A DNA stretch of 51,249 nucleotides from Pseudidiomarina insulisalsae (lineage in GTDB: Bacteria > Pseudomonadota > Gammaproteobacteria > Enterobacterales > Alteromonadaceae). Every line of letters starts with the position of its first letter. Position 1 is the first letter of the stretch. A program made the position numbers and the translations under genes. Below are positions 7,982 to 18,365 of the stretch, piece by piece. The notes beneath the pieces were generated by a model. The model ran no database searches. It saw only the letters and a list, made by a program, of their open reading frames with translations, and was not told where the DNA came from. The stretch covers positions 1-51,249 of the forward strand of contig NZ_PIPY01000015.1 in assembly GCF_003987065.1 (NCBI RefSeq), in the 5' to 3' direction.

Positions 7982-8754
7982 GACAAAATGATCAAGCTGT
8001 AGCGCGTTTGGCGTTGCAACTTATGGATTTAACCTCGCTTAACCAAGATGATTCAACCCGTAGCATCAGCAACTTGTGTGTAAGTGCTGCTACGGCCTTT
8101 GGCCCACCGGCAGCGCTATGCGTTTTTCCCGAGTACGTGATATGGGCAAAGCAAGAGAGCCTGCGTCTGGGCTTGCCACAGTTAAAAATTGCGACTGTGA
8201 CCAATTTCCCCGGTGGTTATCCTGATATCGAACGCGCTGTGGCTGAGACCGAGCGCGCGGTTGCTGCCGGCGCCGACGAAGTCGACGTGGTGTTTCCTTA
8301 TCGGGCCTTTATGCAAGGTGACTCAGACTTAGGTCAAGAGTTGATCAGCGCCTGTAAACAGGCGTGCGGTGAAGGTGCGTTGTTAAAGGTCATTCTGGAA
8401 ACCGGCGTATTACAAGAGCGCAAGCTCATTCGCCAGGCAAGTGAGTTGGCCATAACTGCAGGAGCTGACTTTATAAAAACCTCAACCGGCAAGGTTGCAA
8501 CCAATGCGACTCCGGAAGCCGCACAAGTGATGCTCGAAGCCATCCGTGAGAGTGGCACGAATTGTGGTTTTAAAGCTGCTGGTGGCGTGCGAAATGTTGC
8601 TGATGCCGCTACCTACCTGCACCTGGCAGAAGATATTTTAGGAGCAGACTTCTTAACGCCGGCTCGTTTTCGGTTTGGCGCAAGTGGTTTGTTAAGCAAT
8701 CTGGTCGCGACCCTGTCGGGACAGGACGCGACAACAGCAGGGAATAGCTATTAA
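7978..8754 (+). CDS. deoC: Deoxyribose-phosphate aldolase
   Basis: This 258-residue TIM-barrel class I aldolase cleaves 2-deoxyribose 5-phosphate to glyceraldehyde 3-phosphate and acetaldehyde. The Schiff-base lysine is Lys167 in DFIKTSTGK, at the same number as in E. coli DeoC (259 aa). The second lysine is Lys199 in GFKAAGGVR, and the acid Asp103 lies in EVDVVFP. It ends at the base that begins deoA, so deoA is translationally coupled. The product completes the deoxynucleoside catabolic route encoded by the following genes. Confidence 0.95.
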   Translation: MRQNDQAVARLALQLMDLTSLNQDDSTRSISNLCVSAATAFGPPAALCVFPEYVIWAKQESLRLGLPQLKIATVTNFPGGYPDIERAVAETERAVAAGADEVDVVFPYRAFMQGDSDLGQELISACKQACGEGALLKVILETGVLQERKLIRQASELAITAGADFIKTSTGKVATNATPEAAQVMLEAIRESGTNCGFKAAGGVRNVADAATYLHLAEDILGADFLTPARFRFGASGLLSNLVATLSGQDATTAGNSY

Positions 8755-10103
8755 TGTATTTACCTCAGGAAATTATTCGCAGTAAGCGTGATGGTAATGA
8801 ATTAACCCGCGCAGAAATTGACTTTTTCATCCGTGGTTTGACCGACGGCGGCATTGCAGAAAGTCAGATTTCTGCGTTTGCTATGGCGGTGTTCTTTCAA
8901 GGCATGAGCATGGCGGAGCGCGTCTACCTGACCGAGGCAATGCGCGATTCCGGACAAGTGTTGGATTGGCAGTCGCTGCAACTTAATGGCCCGGTGCTTG
9001 ATAAGCACTCGACCGGTGGTGTCGGCGATGTCGTGAGCCTGATGCTGGGGCCTATTATTGCCGCTTGTGGCGGCTATGTGCCAATGATCTCAGGGCGTGG
9101 CCTTGGCCATACCGGCGGTACGCTGGATAAAATGAACGCTATACCAAATTACCAGACGTTTCCAAGCGACAGTCAGTTTCGTCAGGTGGTCAAGCAGGTC
9201 GGCGTTGCTATTATCGGCCAAACCGGCAGCCTGGCGCCGGCAGATAAGCGCTTTTACGCCACGCGTGACGTAACAGCGACGGTCGAGTCAGTTCCGCTTA
9301 TCACCGCTTCAATTCTTTCCAAGAAACTTGCCGCTGGCCTTGACGGGCTGGTATTGGATGTCAAAACCGGTAATGGCGCTATTATGCCGACCCTTGAGCG
9401 ATCTCAGGAGCTGGCTGATAGTTTGGTTAGCGTCGCGCAGGGAGCAGGGCTGAATACTTCAGCGCTGATAACTGATATGAATCAGGTACTGGCGCAGTCG
9501 GCCGGTAACGCTGTAGAAGTGCGTGAAGCCATTGCTTATTTACGTGGTGACCTGAGAACCCCGCAACTGCATCAGGTCACCTCTGCATTGGCGGCAGAAA
9601 TGTTGCAATTAGGAGGCTTGGCGACATCAAATGAAGCAGCCCTGCAACAAGTGCAGCAAGCGTTAGATAGTGGCGCCGCAGCCGAGAAGTTCTCGGCCAT
9701 GGTCCACGCGCTCGACGGCCCTGCCGACTTACTCGACAACGTCGACGCGTACCTGCCGCTGGCAGCCGTGGCTCGCCCGGTCTATGCCTCAGAGAAACAA
9801 TTGGAGCAAGGGCAGTATGTTGGGTCAGTTGCGACCCGCGAGCTGGGTCTGGCAGTGGTCAGCTTAGGCGGTGGCCGCCGTCGTAGTGAGGACGCGCTTG
9901 ATTATAGCGTGGGGCTGGATCATATTTTGAGTATCGGACAGCAAGTCGATGCACAGACCCCGCTGGCAATGGTTTATGCTGCTGATGAAAGCAGTTGGCA
10001 AGCTGCGGCGGCAACGGTGCAGCAGGCTTATACGTTGACAACAAGTAACCCTGAGGTGCCGACTGCTGTATATCGCCGTGTTGGCAAAGCACGAGAAAGC
10101 TAA
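8754..10103 (+). CDS. deoA: Thymidine phosphorylase
   Basis: This 449-residue pyrimidine-nucleoside phosphorylase converts thymidine and deoxyuridine plus phosphate to base and deoxyribose 1-phosphate. Family motifs are clear: the phosphate-binding [16 protein letters not shown], the conserved [14 protein letters not shown] and LDVKTGNGA, and the C-terminal lyase-like domain with [16 protein letters not shown]. The length is close to E. coli DeoA (440 aa). The start codon overlaps the deoC stop by one base (TAATG). Confidence 0.95.
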   Translation: MYLPQEIIRSKRDGNELTRAEIDFFIRGLTDGGIAESQISAFAMAVFFQGMSMAERVYLTEAMRDSGQVLDWQSLQLNGPVLDKHSTGGVGDVVSLMLGPIIAACGGYVPMISGRGLGHTGGTLDKMNAIPNYQTFPSDSQFRQVVKQVGVAIIGQTGSLAPADKRFYATRDVTATVESVPLITASILSKKLAAGLDGLVLDVKTGNGAIMPTLERSQELADSLVSVAQGAGLNTSALITDMNQVLAQSAGNAVEVREAIAYLRGDLRTPQLHQVTSALAAEMLQLGGLATSNEAALQQVQQALDSGAAAEKFSAMVHALDGPADLLDNVDAYLPLAAVARPVYASEKQLEQGQYVGSVATRELGLAVVSLGGGRRRSEDALDYSVGLDHILSIGQQVDAQTPLAMVYAADESSWQAAAATVQQAYTLTTSNPEVPTAVYRRVGKARES

Positions 10104-10116
10104 CTAAGGAGAAGCA

Positions 10117-11343
10117 ATGGCGCGGGCAATTGTATTGGTCCTGGACTCATTTGGCATAGGCGCCGCCGACGACGCCGCCAGATTTGGTGATGAAGGTGCC
10201 GACACCTTCGGTCACATTGCTGAATTATGTGCCAGCGGGCAGGCGAACGAGCAGCGCAATGGACCTTTGCAAATTCCGAACCTGGTTGCCTTAGGGCTCG
10301 CAGAAGCGAGTCGTGGTGCGACCGGCAGGTACCCACAAGGAATCGAGCAGGTCGAGCCATGTATTGGTCGTTATGGCTGGGCCCAGGAGCTTTCGTCTGG
10401 CAAGGACACGCCCTCAGGTCACTGGGAAATGGCTGGGGTACCAGTGCTGTTTGACTGGGGCTACTTCTTGGATAAGGAACAGTCATTCCCCTCGGAGTTA
10501 TTGGAAGAATTGGTACGCCGCGCTGATTTACCCGGCTATCTTGGCAACTGTCATGCTTCAGGTACAGAGATTATTCAGCGACTAGGCGAAGAGCATTGCC
10601 GTACCGGTAAGCCGATTTTCTACACTTCGGCAGACTCTGTCTTCCAGATAGCTTGTCATGAGGAAACCTTTGGCCTTGAGCGTCTTTATCAGGTTTGTGA
10701 GATCGCGCGTCAGCTGGTGGATGATTATAACATTGGCCGGGTCATCGCCCGGCCCTTTATTGGCGATGCTGAGCGTGGTTTTACCCGCACTGCGAACCGC
10801 AAAGATTACGCATCGCCACCGCCAGCAAAGACCGTTCTCGATAAGCTGCAGGAGGCTGGCGGTACAGTAATAAGTATTGGCAAAATTGCTGATATCTTTG
10901 CCCAACAGGGCATTACCCATAGCTACAAAGCCGATGGTTTAGAAGCGCTTACGGCAAAAACGATTGAAGCCATGCGTGAGGCGCCACCGCGTAGTCTTAT
11001 TTTTACCAATCTGGTCGATTTTGACACCTTGTATGGCCACCGTCGTGATGTCGCCGGCTACGCCCGCGCGCTGGAAACCTTTGATCGCTTATTACCCGAG
11101 GTCATGGCGTCGCTGGCGCAAGATGATGTGCTGATTCTCACCGCCGATCATGGTTGTGACCCCACCTGGCCGGGTACCGATCATACCCGGGAGTTCGTAC
11201 CGGTGCTGATGTACGGTAAAAACCTGCCTGCCCATAATTTAGGCAAACGAGAAACCTTTGCTGATATAGGTCAAAGTATTGCTGAGCTGCTCGAACTCGA
11301 CGACATGGATTATGGTACTTCTATGCTTCCCCAAAAATTCTGA
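10117..11343 (+). CDS. deoB: Phosphopentomutase
   Basis: This 408-residue manganese enzyme of the alkaline phosphatase superfamily interconverts (deoxy)ribose 1- and 5-phosphate. The N-terminal metal site is in [12 protein letters not shown]. The phosphorylated threonine lies in [15 protein letters not shown], and the C-terminal metal ligands are in [19 protein letters not shown]. The length equals that of the E. coli enzyme (407 aa). An AAGGAG ribosome site lies upstream in the 13-nt gap after deoA. It links DeoA and DeoD products to DeoC. Confidence 0.96.
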   Translation: MARAIVLVLDSFGIGAADDAARFGDEGADTFGHIAELCASGQANEQRNGPLQIPNLVALGLAEASRGATGRYPQGIEQVEPCIGRYGWAQELSSGKDTPSGHWEMAGVPVLFDWGYFLDKEQSFPSELLEELVRRADLPGYLGNCHASGTEIIQRLGEEHCRTGKPIFYTSADSVFQIACHEETFGLERLYQVCEIARQLVDDYNIGRVIARPFIGDAERGFTRTANRKDYASPPPAKTVLDKLQEAGGTVISIGKIADIFAQQGITHSYKADGLEALTAKTIEAMREAPPRSLIFTNLVDFDTLYGHRRDVAGYARALETFDRLLPEVMASLAQDDVLILTADHGCDPTWPGTDHTREFVPVLMYGKNLPAHNLGKRETFADIGQSIAELLELDDMDYGTSMLPQKF

Positions 11344-11358
11344 GCAAGGAACGACGAA

Positions 11359-12075
11359 GTGGCAACGCCTCACATCAGTGCCAGCGAAGGGCAATTTGCG
11401 GCAACCTGTTTGTTACCAGGTGACCCGTTGCGCGCAAAATACATCGCAGAAACCTTTTTGACTGACGTCGAATGTGTCACCGCAGTGCGCAATATGTTGG
11501 GTTACACGGGGTATTTTCAGGGCCAGCGTATATCGGTGATGGGAAGCGGAATGGGCATGCCCTCATGCGCTATCTACGCGACTGAACTGGTGCGTTATTA
11601 TGGTGTGCAACGCTTGGTACGAGTCGGCAGTTGTGGCGCTGTGCAAAAAGAGTTAAAGCTCAATGACGTGCTGGTGGCCAATAGTGCCAGCACGGATTCC
11701 AACATGAACAAGGTGCGTTTCGGTGGTTTTGATTTTGCCGCCTGCGCAAGTCCACGTCTGGTGCAAAGCGTGCTTAATTTTGCCGATCAACGGCGAAAAG
11801 CTCTCGCCGTGGGTCAGGTATTCTCAACCGACAGTTTTTACGATAGTCCGCACGATCAGGTTGAGCGGCTGCAGCGTATGGGGGTTCTTGCCGTTGAAAT
11901 GGAGGCCGCTGCTCTGTACGGTATTGCAGCGAGTTATCAGGTGCAGGCGCTCACGATGCTTACCGTGTCGGATCATTTGTTAACCGGTGAGCAACTCCCA
12001 AGTGAAGCGCGGCAAAATGGCTTCACCGAAATGGTCGAATTTACTTTGTCTGCGTTAACCGGAAAAAGCTCATAA
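11359..12075 (+). CDS. deoD: Purine nucleoside phosphorylase DeoD type
   Basis: This 238-residue hexameric phosphorylase matches the size of E. coli DeoD (239 aa). The phosphate-binding start (ISASEGQFAATCLLPGDPLR), GSGMGMPSCAIYATEL, the sugar-binding VEMEAAALYG and the catalytic-loop aspartate in TVSDHLLTGE are all present. Translation starts at a GTG, preceded by AAGGA. No ATG fits better. It cleaves purine (deoxy)nucleosides to base and (deoxy)ribose 1-phosphate. It is the last gene of the deo operon, and a hairpin at 12079-12102 follows. Confidence 0.95.
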   Translation: MATPHISASEGQFAATCLLPGDPLRAKYIAETFLTDVECVTAVRNMLGYTGYFQGQRISVMGSGMGMPSCAIYATELVRYYGVQRLVRVGSCGAVQKELKLNDVLVANSASTDSNMNKVRFGGFDFAACASPRLVQSVLNFADQRRKALAVGQVFSTDSFYDSPHDQVERLQRMGVLAVEMEAAALYGIAASYQVQALTMLTVSDHLLTGEQLPSEARQNGFTEMVEFTLSALTGKSS

Positions 12076-12102
12076 AAAGCGCCGCCAAATGAATGGTGGC
12101 GC
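12074..12102 (-). terminator. Terminator of the subtilase gene, shared with deoD
   Basis: On the minus strand the stem 12102-12094/12087-12079 (gcgccacca/tggcggcgc, one G-U) with a 6-nt loop is followed by five T (12078-12074). This is an intrinsic terminator for the minus-strand gene. The same hairpin ends the plus-strand deo operon, but without a good U run in that direction. Confidence 0.75.
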
Positions 12103-12119
12103 ACGTCAGCAAAACTGGA

Positions 12120-14582
12120 TTACTGTGAAATGCGCGGCAGTAACTGAGCAAGGTCACGGGCCAGTTCAGCCCTGGTCACACTCGCATCACCATTAAACCG
12201 GGCTGTCAGGGTAGGCGTAAGATCAAACGTGCCCTGTTCGACGCTGAGCTCCACCTGTGCAAGCCCCATATTCAGCGCTAATTGCACGTATCCACGTTTA
12301 TTCGCAGGAATTTCGAAACTATCTTCAAGCTCCAGCACCTGGTCTAACCGGATCACGACGATAGGCTCATTGGGGTCAAAACTATTTGCAAGCTCTTCTA
12401 ACCCAAGCGCTTGCACAAGCGCGTACGCAACATCCGTGCGGGACACCGAAGCGTCGCTACCAAAATGCGATGAAGTGAGCGGAGGCATCAGCGCAGCGGT
12501 ATTTGCAGCGCCACTTCGTAAGGGGGCATTACGACTGGTAACGGCATTTGCGAACGCAGCTGTGTTTGCATCCGTGTCAAAGAACCTAATGCTGTTTCCG
12601 CTTCGCGACTGACGGGTCAGGCCACTTAAGGTTAGCGCATCGGCAAGCTCAATGCGCTCTAATGACGCGTCAGGTGCAAAGCCTGTTGCGCGGGCATCCA
12701 TTAATCGTTCGTTGATCGCCAGTTCGATAAACACACGTGCTGGGTGGCCTTGAGTATCGTCGATGCCATCGATACCCGCTGATTCAACAAACCGAATCGA
12801 GACGTCAGTCGGCGCAGGAATGCCAATACCGTTGGTCACGCCTAGCGGGTCTAATGACAGTCCACTCACGGAGCCAATTCCACGCGCATAAACTTTCCAG
12901 GTACCCGGCACGGCTGGCGCGCTGACGCCCACCGAGGAACCTAATACAGGCAAGCCAATACCTGAGCCGTAGCGGTTACCGTTTGGATCCTCAAGGACAA
13001 ATGCAGTACCGGTTTCAATTTGCGCGCTAGCGAGAACCAGTGTTGCTGAAGCAGGTACGGTAAAAGTCTCACTTGCAGTTTCGCCTACCGGGAAGTATTC
13101 CACGGTGCGGGTAATGCTTTCACCATCGGTAAGCAGCGCGTTGGCGTTAAACTCACGATTTAGTTTTACCGTATCACCAAATAACTCAGAGTTACCCAGT
13201 GCGGCCCTGACCGCGGCATGCGCATTCACGTAGCCCGCTCCAGCTTCCCATGCGTCGCGTCCTGGCATCACGGTGGCGGTCTCTTGGATGATTTGTTTGA
13301 CCTGTTGCCATTGCAGGTTCGGATTCGCCTCCAGCATCAGCGCTACGATGCCTGAAACGTGAGGCGCTGCCATTGATGTGCCACTGGAAAAGGTATAGTA
13401 GGCAAGTTGCTCGGGAGGGAGGTTCTCCGAATCCTGCGTCGCACTGAGAGTACCGGTGCTCGACAGTGAAGCTCGTACTGAAATAATGTCCACGCCTGGC
13501 GCCGTAATGGTTGGGCGGTCCTCCCAGGTATAAGTCTCGCCATCAACGACAGCGGTTCCCGTTTTGCCGTTCACGCCGCGTGAACTGAAATCGGCTAAAT
13601 TACCCTGTTTATCACCCGCTGCAACAGTAATCACCCAAGGCGCTTTTTTAAAGTTACCGGTAATGGTCGATTCACCCGGACCCGAATTACCGGCGGAAAA
13701 AACAGTGATGATGCCATTATCAGCAAGAGCTTTGGTTGCGACGTTGGTGGGATCATCGGGATTAAAGTCGGTGCCGACATCACCGGTATTTCCAAATGAG
13801 TTTGAGATCACCCGGATGTTGTAAGTGAACTGGTTATGCAGGGCATAATCAAACCCGCCAATGGTGTCGAGAATGAACAGTCCTGCTCCGGAACCGTAGC
13901 CAATAATTGAGGCTCCGGGCGCAACGCCGTTGTGTTCACCATTGCTCATCGCGCCGGTACCGCCGATGGTTCCCGCAACATGTGTACCATGCCCACCAGC
14001 GATATCGGTATTGGCCACGTTTTCCTGATAGGTAATTGGCGCAATGCCTGAAAAGCTATTCAAATTGACCTGGGCGAGAACATTTTGCACCACGTGTTGC
14101 GGGTACATCAGGTCGCCATGGGTGCCGTCAACGCCCGAGTCATTGACGACAACGCCAATACCGCGGCCTGAATAAGGGATACCATTGGAGCGCAGTGAGG
14201 TATCGTCGCGTAGGCTTTTGACACCGGTGATGGCTGTCGCGTCGCCATTTTCGAGTACCAGCGGGTCGTTATGCCAGACGGAACGAACATCTACCCGCTG
14301 GTAAATGCGTTCAATTTGCTGTGCTGTGGCAAGCGCGCCGACCATGGGTAAGCGTTGCATCGCCACACCACTGACACCAAGGTCTTCCAATGCCTGCAAT
14401 TGACCGTCCGAGGGGGCTTCATCCTGGTCAAAGGTGATGATCACTTGGTGCAGCGTATCCGCGCTGGCTTGGTTAATGATCGATTGCAAATCAGGATCAA
14501 AGGTTTTCGCGAACGAGCTGGAAGCACCAAAGGTAAGTAGCAGTCCCAGACTCACCGCAGATAATTTCACTGTAGTTTTCAT
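12120..14582 (-). CDS. Secreted S8 (subtilisin-family) serine peptidase with C-terminal SLH-like region
   Basis: This 820-residue exported protease has the following parts in order: a signal peptide (1-25), an I9-type propeptide (about 40-105), and an S8 catalytic domain (about 135-470). The catalytic residues are Asp148 (VVNDSGVD), His198 (GGHGTHVAG), Ser403 (SSGTSMAAPH) and the oxyanion Asn299 (SAGNSG). A beta-rich segment (about 480-600) follows. The C-terminal ~200 residues carry repeated short units resembling S-layer-homology domains (for example DASVTRAELARDL at the end and DASVSRTDVAYAL before it). The subtilase call is certain; the SLH assignment is by eye. It likely degrades external protein, as is usual for marine heterotrophs. 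Confidence 0.9.
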   Translation of the reverse strand: MKTTVKLSAVSLGLLLTFGASSSFAKTFDPDLQSIINQASADTLHQVIITFDQDEAPSDGQLQALEDLGVSGVAMQRLPMVGALATAQQIERIYQRVDVRSVWHNDPLVLENGDATAITGVKSLRDDTSLRSNGIPYSGRGIGVVVNDSGVDGTHGDLMYPQHVVQNVLAQVNLNSFSGIAPITYQENVANTDIAGGHGTHVAGTIGGTGAMSNGEHNGVAPGASIIGYGSGAGLFILDTIGGFDYALHNQFTYNIRVISNSFGNTGDVGTDFNPDDPTNVATKALADNGIITVFSAGNSGPGESTITGNFKKAPWVITVAAGDKQGNLADFSSRGVNGKTGTAVVDGETYTWEDRPTITAPGVDIISVRASLSSTGTLSATQDSENLPPEQLAYYTFSSGTSMAAPHVSGIVALMLEANPNLQWQQVKQIIQETATVMPGRDAWEAGAGYVNAHAAVRAALGNSELFGDTVKLNREFNANALLTDGESITRTVEYFPVGETASETFTVPASATLVLASAQIETGTAFVLEDPNGNRYGSGIGLPVLGSSVGVSAPAVPGTWKVYARGIGSVSGLSLDPLGVTNGIGIPAPTDVSIRFVESAGIDGIDDTQGHPARVFIELAINERLMDARATGFAPDASLERIELADALTLSGLTRQSRSGNSIRFFDTDANTAAFANAVTSRNAPLRSGAANTAALMPPLTSSHFGSDASVSRTDVAYALVQALGLEELANSFDPNEPIVVIRLDQVLELEDSFEIPANKRGYVQLALNMGLAQVELSVEQGTFDLTPTLTARFNGDASVTRAELARDLAQLLPRISQ

Positions 14583-14737
14583 TGTCTCATTCCTATCGTG
14601 ATGATTTTGGCGCTCTCAGACTGACATGGTGTGAGCGGGCAAAAAATAGGGGTGATCCCCTAAGCTGAGATGCATCAAGGTGGCGTTTTTTGTGCTAATC
14701 GGCGACAATGCGCGGGTAAGCTCAAAAGGAAAATGTG

Positions 14738-16327
14738 ATGTCGCAAACTGCATTAAGCAAAGAGGTGGGGAAACGCCGCACCTTCGCTATTATTTCGCAC
14801 CCCGATGCGGGTAAAACTACCATTACTGAGAAGGTTCTTTTGCACGGCCAACGTTTGCAAAAAGCAGGTACGGTAAAGGGCAAGAAGTCTGGGCAGCATG
14901 CTAAGTCTGACTGGATGGAAATGGAAAAAGAACGGGGCATCTCGGTGACCACCTCGGTGATGCAGTTTCCCTATCGTAATGCCCTGGTGAATCTGCTTGA
15001 TACCCCGGGACACGAGGACTTTTCTGAAGATACCTATCGTACCCTGACGGCGGTAGACTCATGTTTGATGGTGATTGACGGCGCCAAGGGTGTCGAGGAC
15101 CGTACCATCAAGCTGATGGAAGTTACCCGGCTGCGCGACACACCCATCATCACGTTTATGAACAAGCTCGATCGCGATATTCGTGATCCGCTGGAATTGC
15201 TCGATGAAGTTGAAAGCGTTCTTAATATCATGTGCGCGCCCATCACCTGGCCGATTGGATCAGGTAAGAACTTCAAGGGTGTTTACCATTTGCTTGATGA
15301 CGAGGTTATTCTCTATAAAACGGGGCAGGGCCATCGAATTCAGGAGCGTGAGGTCATTAAAGGCCTCGATAATCCGGAGCTTGATACACGCCTTCCGGGC
15401 TATGCAGAAGAATTACGCGAGCAGATTGAGCTGGTGCAGGGCGCATCAAACGAGTTTGATAAAGAGCTGTTTCTGGCAGGTGAGCTGACACCGGTGTATT
15501 TCGGCACGGCACTTGGTAATTTTGGCGTTGATCATATGCTTGACGGCCTGGTTGACTGGGCGCCGACGCCGCTGCCACGTGAAACTGATGACGGACGCAA
15601 GGTTGCCGCAACCTCGCCTGACTTTTCCGGGTTCGTGTTTAAGATTCAGGCCAATATGGATCCCAAGCACCGCGACCGCGTCGCTTTTATGCGCATCGTG
15701 TCAGGTAAGTACGAAAAAGGCATGAAGATGCATCAGGTGCGTATCGGCAAAGACGTGCGAATTGCTGATGCACTTACTTTCCTGGCCGGCGATCGCGAAC
15801 ATGTCGAGGAAGCATACCCTGGCGACATTATTGGCTTACATAATCACGGTACCATTCAGATCGGTGACACCTTCACCGGTGGTGAAAAATTTAAATTCAG
15901 CGGTATTCCTAACTTCGCGCCGGAATTATTCCGCCGAATACGCCTTAAAGACCCGCTGAAACAAAAGCAACTGTTAAAAGGCTTGGTTCAGCTTTCTGAG
16001 GAAGGCGCCGTACAGGTCTTCCGGCCACTGGCAAACAACGACCTGATTGTTGGCGCGGTCGGCGTATTGCAGTTTGACGTGGTGGTGCATCGTTTAAAAT
16101 CAGAATACAACGTTGATGCCGTCTATGAGTCAATCAATGTTGCGACCGCGCGCTGGGTTAGCAGTGACAGTGAACGTAAACTGGATGAGTTCCGCCGTAA
16201 AGCCGAGGCCAATCTGGCTCTTGATGGCGGTGATAACCTGACTTACATTGCGCCGACCTCGGTCAATTTAAATCTGGCGATAGAGCGTTACCCCGACATT
16301 GAGTTCCATCATACCCGGGAGCATTAA
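14738..16327 (+). CDS. prfC: Peptide chain release factor 3
   Basis: This 529-residue translational GTPase recycles RF1/RF2 from the ribosome after peptide release. The G1 P-loop is at about 20-28 (SHPDAGKTT). Effector and G3 regions follow ([30 protein letters not shown]), then G4 NKLD in [14 protein letters not shown]. Length and N-terminus match E. coli RF3 (529 aa). The ATG at 14738 is preferred to the adjacent GTG at 14735 because an AAAAGGA site lies 7 nt upstream. The TatD gene follows after 4 nt and is probably cotranscribed. Confidence 0.96.
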   Translation: MSQTALSKEVGKRRTFAIISHPDAGKTTITEKVLLHGQRLQKAGTVKGKKSGQHAKSDWMEMEKERGISVTTSVMQFPYRNALVNLLDTPGHEDFSEDTYRTLTAVDSCLMVIDGAKGVEDRTIKLMEVTRLRDTPIITFMNKLDRDIRDPLELLDEVESVLNIMCAPITWPIGSGKNFKGVYHLLDDEVILYKTGQGHRIQEREVIKGLDNPELDTRLPGYAEELREQIELVQGASNEFDKELFLAGELTPVYFGTALGNFGVDHMLDGLVDWAPTPLPRETDDGRKVAATSPDFSGFVFKIQANMDPKHRDRVAFMRIVSGKYEKGMKMHQVRIGKDVRIADALTFLAGDREHVEEAYPGDIIGLHNHGTIQIGDTFTGGEKFKFSGIPNFAPELFRRIRLKDPLKQKQLLKGLVQLSEEGAVQVFRPLANNDLIVGAVGVLQFDVVVHRLKSEYNVDAVYESINVATARWVSSDSERKLDEFRRKAEANLALDGGDNLTYIAPTSVNLNLAIERYPDIEFHHTREH

Positions 16328-16331
16328 AATC

Positions 16332-17138
16332 ATGAGCCACCACCTGTTTGACAGCCATTGCCATCTAGACTTTGACGACTTTGATGATGACCGCAAACAG
16401 GTGCTGGAAAATGCTTTTAGAAAGGGTGTGCGGCGTATTCTGGTACCGGGAACCCGATGTGGTACACCGCTTGACTTCAGCGCGCCGGACGTCGATATCA
16501 AGCTGCACTTTGGTGTCGGGTTACACCCTTACTTTATTGCCGATCATAAACAAGAACATCTTGACTGGATTGCAGAACAACTGGAAAACGATGCTTCGCT
16601 TTTAGTGGGTGAAATTGGTCTGGACCGTACCTGCGATGACTGGCAAAAACAATGTAATATATTCGCCGCGCAACTTGAGCTCGCGATTGATTATCAACGT
16701 CCCATGATTTTGCACCACCGCAAAACCCAGAGTGATCTGCTTGAGCTCATCACCCCCCAATTAAATGACCTGCCAGAAACCAAAGGTGTGCTACACGCGT
16801 TCAGTGGTAGCCCTGAGCAGGCGGAGGACTGGATAAGCAAGGGTTTCAAGCTAGGGGTTGGAGGTACCATTACTTACGAGCGTGCGAAGAAAACCCGTGA
16901 GGCGATCGCAAAAGCACCGCTGAAGGGACTGGTGTTAGAGACTGATGCACCGGATATGCCATTGGCAGGCTATCAGGGTGAGCGTAACGAACCTTGTCGT
17001 GTGGCTGAAGTGTTCAGTCAGCTCGTCGAGTTACGTCAGGAGTCGGCAGAAGAGCTGGCGCAGGCATTGTGGGCAAATAGCTGTGAGCTTATTGGCTGCT
17101 CTGCGGCGGACGCCAGCGACGATAACGCCACTTGTTGA
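16332..17138 (+). CDS. yjjV: TatD-family metal-dependent hydrolase (YjjV-like)
   Basis: This TIM-barrel hydrolase of 268 residues starts at ATG 16332, four bases after the prfC stop. Metal ligands of the amidohydrolase-like site are visible: HxH at residues 9-11 (DSHCHLDF), Glu in VGEIGLDR, His in ILHHRKTQ, His in LHAFSG and Asp in LETDAPD. TatD-type proteins are magnesium-dependent 3'-5' DNases or D-aminoacyl hydrolases. YjjV is suggested by the E. coli neighbourhood (prfC, yjjV, deo). Its 3' end overlaps the convergent ytjB gene by 50 bp. Confidence 0.85.
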   Translation: MSHHLFDSHCHLDFDDFDDDRKQVLENAFRKGVRRILVPGTRCGTPLDFSAPDVDIKLHFGVGLHPYFIADHKQEHLDWIAEQLENDASLLVGEIGLDRTCDDWQKQCNIFAAQLELAIDYQRPMILHHRKTQSDLLELITPQLNDLPETKGVLHAFSGSPEQAEDWISKGFKLGVGGTITYERAKKTREAIAKAPLKGLVLETDAPDMPLAGYQGERNEPCRVAEVFSQLVELRQESAEELAQALWANSCELIGCSAADASDDNATC

Positions 17139-17661
17139 AGGTAAGTGTGATCAGTATCCCGGCGACAACGGCGAAGATAATAAGGTACTGGCCATAATAG
17201 GTCAGGTATTCGTGGGTCGCCAGCGGCTCTGCCAATAGCAGTGGCTGATTCACCGTCACATGCAGATAACCGTGAATAAGCGCGTCTTCCCGAATTTCTT
17301 CAATGACCACAAACACTTGCTCTGGTTTGTCGGTGACGGCATCGGCCGCGACGACCTTTTGCCCATAACTGTCGTAAATGGCGCTGTATTCGACCAACCG
17401 GTGTTGGGTCAGACGTTCAACCAATGCCTGTAGCTTATCGACGTCATTTTCAATCAGCCAGTAGCGCGCTTCATGCCCCGCCTGGACGGCCATGAGTTCG
17501 ACAAGCTGTTGGCTATGTGCCTGCAAATCGGCGAGACTGGTCTCTTGCATCGTACTCCAGAAATTCTCGATAAGAATGAGCAGGAGCACCGCGGCAAGAA
17601 GCCGGCGGCCGCGCCGATAGACAAGCTTGATGATATTGATAACATGTTGAGCGGTGGTCAT
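17089..17661 (-). CDS. ytjB: AhpA/YtjB (Smp) family membrane protein
   Basis: This 190-residue protein (ATG at 17661) has one hydrophobic segment near the N-terminus and a second near the C-terminus (AVVAGILITLTF). The ~110-residue region between them is probably periplasmic. Architecture, size and the serB-divergent position match E. coli ytjB/ahpA. That family is known as Smp and was linked to haem/peroxide-related and virulence-associated phenotypes, but its exact biochemistry is unclear. An in-frame TTG 36 nt upstream would add residues that match nothing. The last 50 bp overlap the end of the tatD gene on the opposite strand. Confidence 0.75.
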   Translation of the reverse strand: MTTAQHVINIIKLVYRRGRRLLAAVLLLILIENFWSTMQETSLADLQAHSQQLVELMAVQAGHEARYWLIENDVDKLQALVERLTQHRLVEYSAIYDSYGQKVVAADAVTDKPEQVFVVIEEIREDALIHGYLHVTVNQPLLLAEPLATHEYLTYYGQYLIIFAVVAGILITLTFNKWRYRRWRPPQSSQ

Positions 17662-17714
17662 AGCAAAACTATACGCTGAGCAGCCCCCTAAGAGCAACTA
17701 AGAAGAACAGAACA

Positions 17715-18365
17715 ATGCTTAATTTACAACGACCTGGACTGGTTGTTTTTGATATGGACTCGACGCTTATCACTATCGAATGTATTGATGAGCTTGCAGC
17801 ACTGGTTGGCAAGAAAGACCAGGTCAGTGTCGTAACAGAAGCGGCCATGCGCGGTGAACTGGACTTTGCGCAAAGCCTGCGCGCGCGGGTGGAACTGCTA
17901 GCCGGGGTTAAACAGCAGCAACTGGCGCAACTGTTTCAGCCGATTCCACTGTCACAAGGGGCGCGGCAACTGGTGCAATGGCTTCACGATAAAGGCTGGT
18001 ACGCGGCAGTTGTCTCCGGCGGTTTTACCTGGTTTACCGAGCAACTTGCCCGCGAAATAAATTTAGACGCACAGCAGGCAAATCGGCTGCTTTGGCACAA
18101 CGCAATGTTAACCGGCGAAGTTGCAGAGCCAATAGTGGATGCCGCCAGTAAAGCGCGTTTTTTGCAAGAACTGGCGCAGCGTTGGTCGATTCCACTGGCG
18201 AATACGGTAGCAGTGGGAGATGGCGCCAATGATCGTGACATGTTAGAAGTCGCTGGCTACGGTGTCGCTTATTGCGCCAAGCCCGCCTTGCGGGAAGTCG
18301 CAGATTACAGTATTGATACGCCAGATCTGATGATACTGGCAGAGCATTTAGCAACTTTTGAGTAA
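17715..18365 (+). CDS. serB: Phosphoserine phosphatase
   Basis: This 216-residue HAD-superfamily enzyme performs the last step of serine synthesis. The nucleophile Asp13 and Asp15 sit in VFDMDSTLI, followed by the PSP signature IECIDELAALVGK. Motif II is VVSGGFTWF and motif III is VAVGDGANDRDML. It is the short form without the N-terminal ACT-like extension found in E. coli SerB (322 aa). It is divergent from ytjB, as in E. coli, and its stop overlaps the radA start by one base, so it is translationally coupled to radA. Confidence 0.93.
   Translation: MLNLQRPGLVVFDMDSTLITIECIDELAALVGKKDQVSVVTEAAMRGELDFAQSLRARVELLAGVKQQQLAQLFQPIPLSQGARQLVQWLHDKGWYAAVVSGGFTWFTEQLAREINLDAQQANRLLWHNAMLTGEVAEPIVDAASKARFLQELAQRWSIPLANTVAVGDGANDRDMLEVAGYGVAYCAKPALREVADYSIDTPDLMILAEHLATFE

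Noticed and set aside
17661-17697. Lipoprotein start LLGGC for YtjB
   Set aside because: It would need a TTG start with the cysteine at residue 6, too short for a lipoprotein signal; the ATG at 17661 fits the family.
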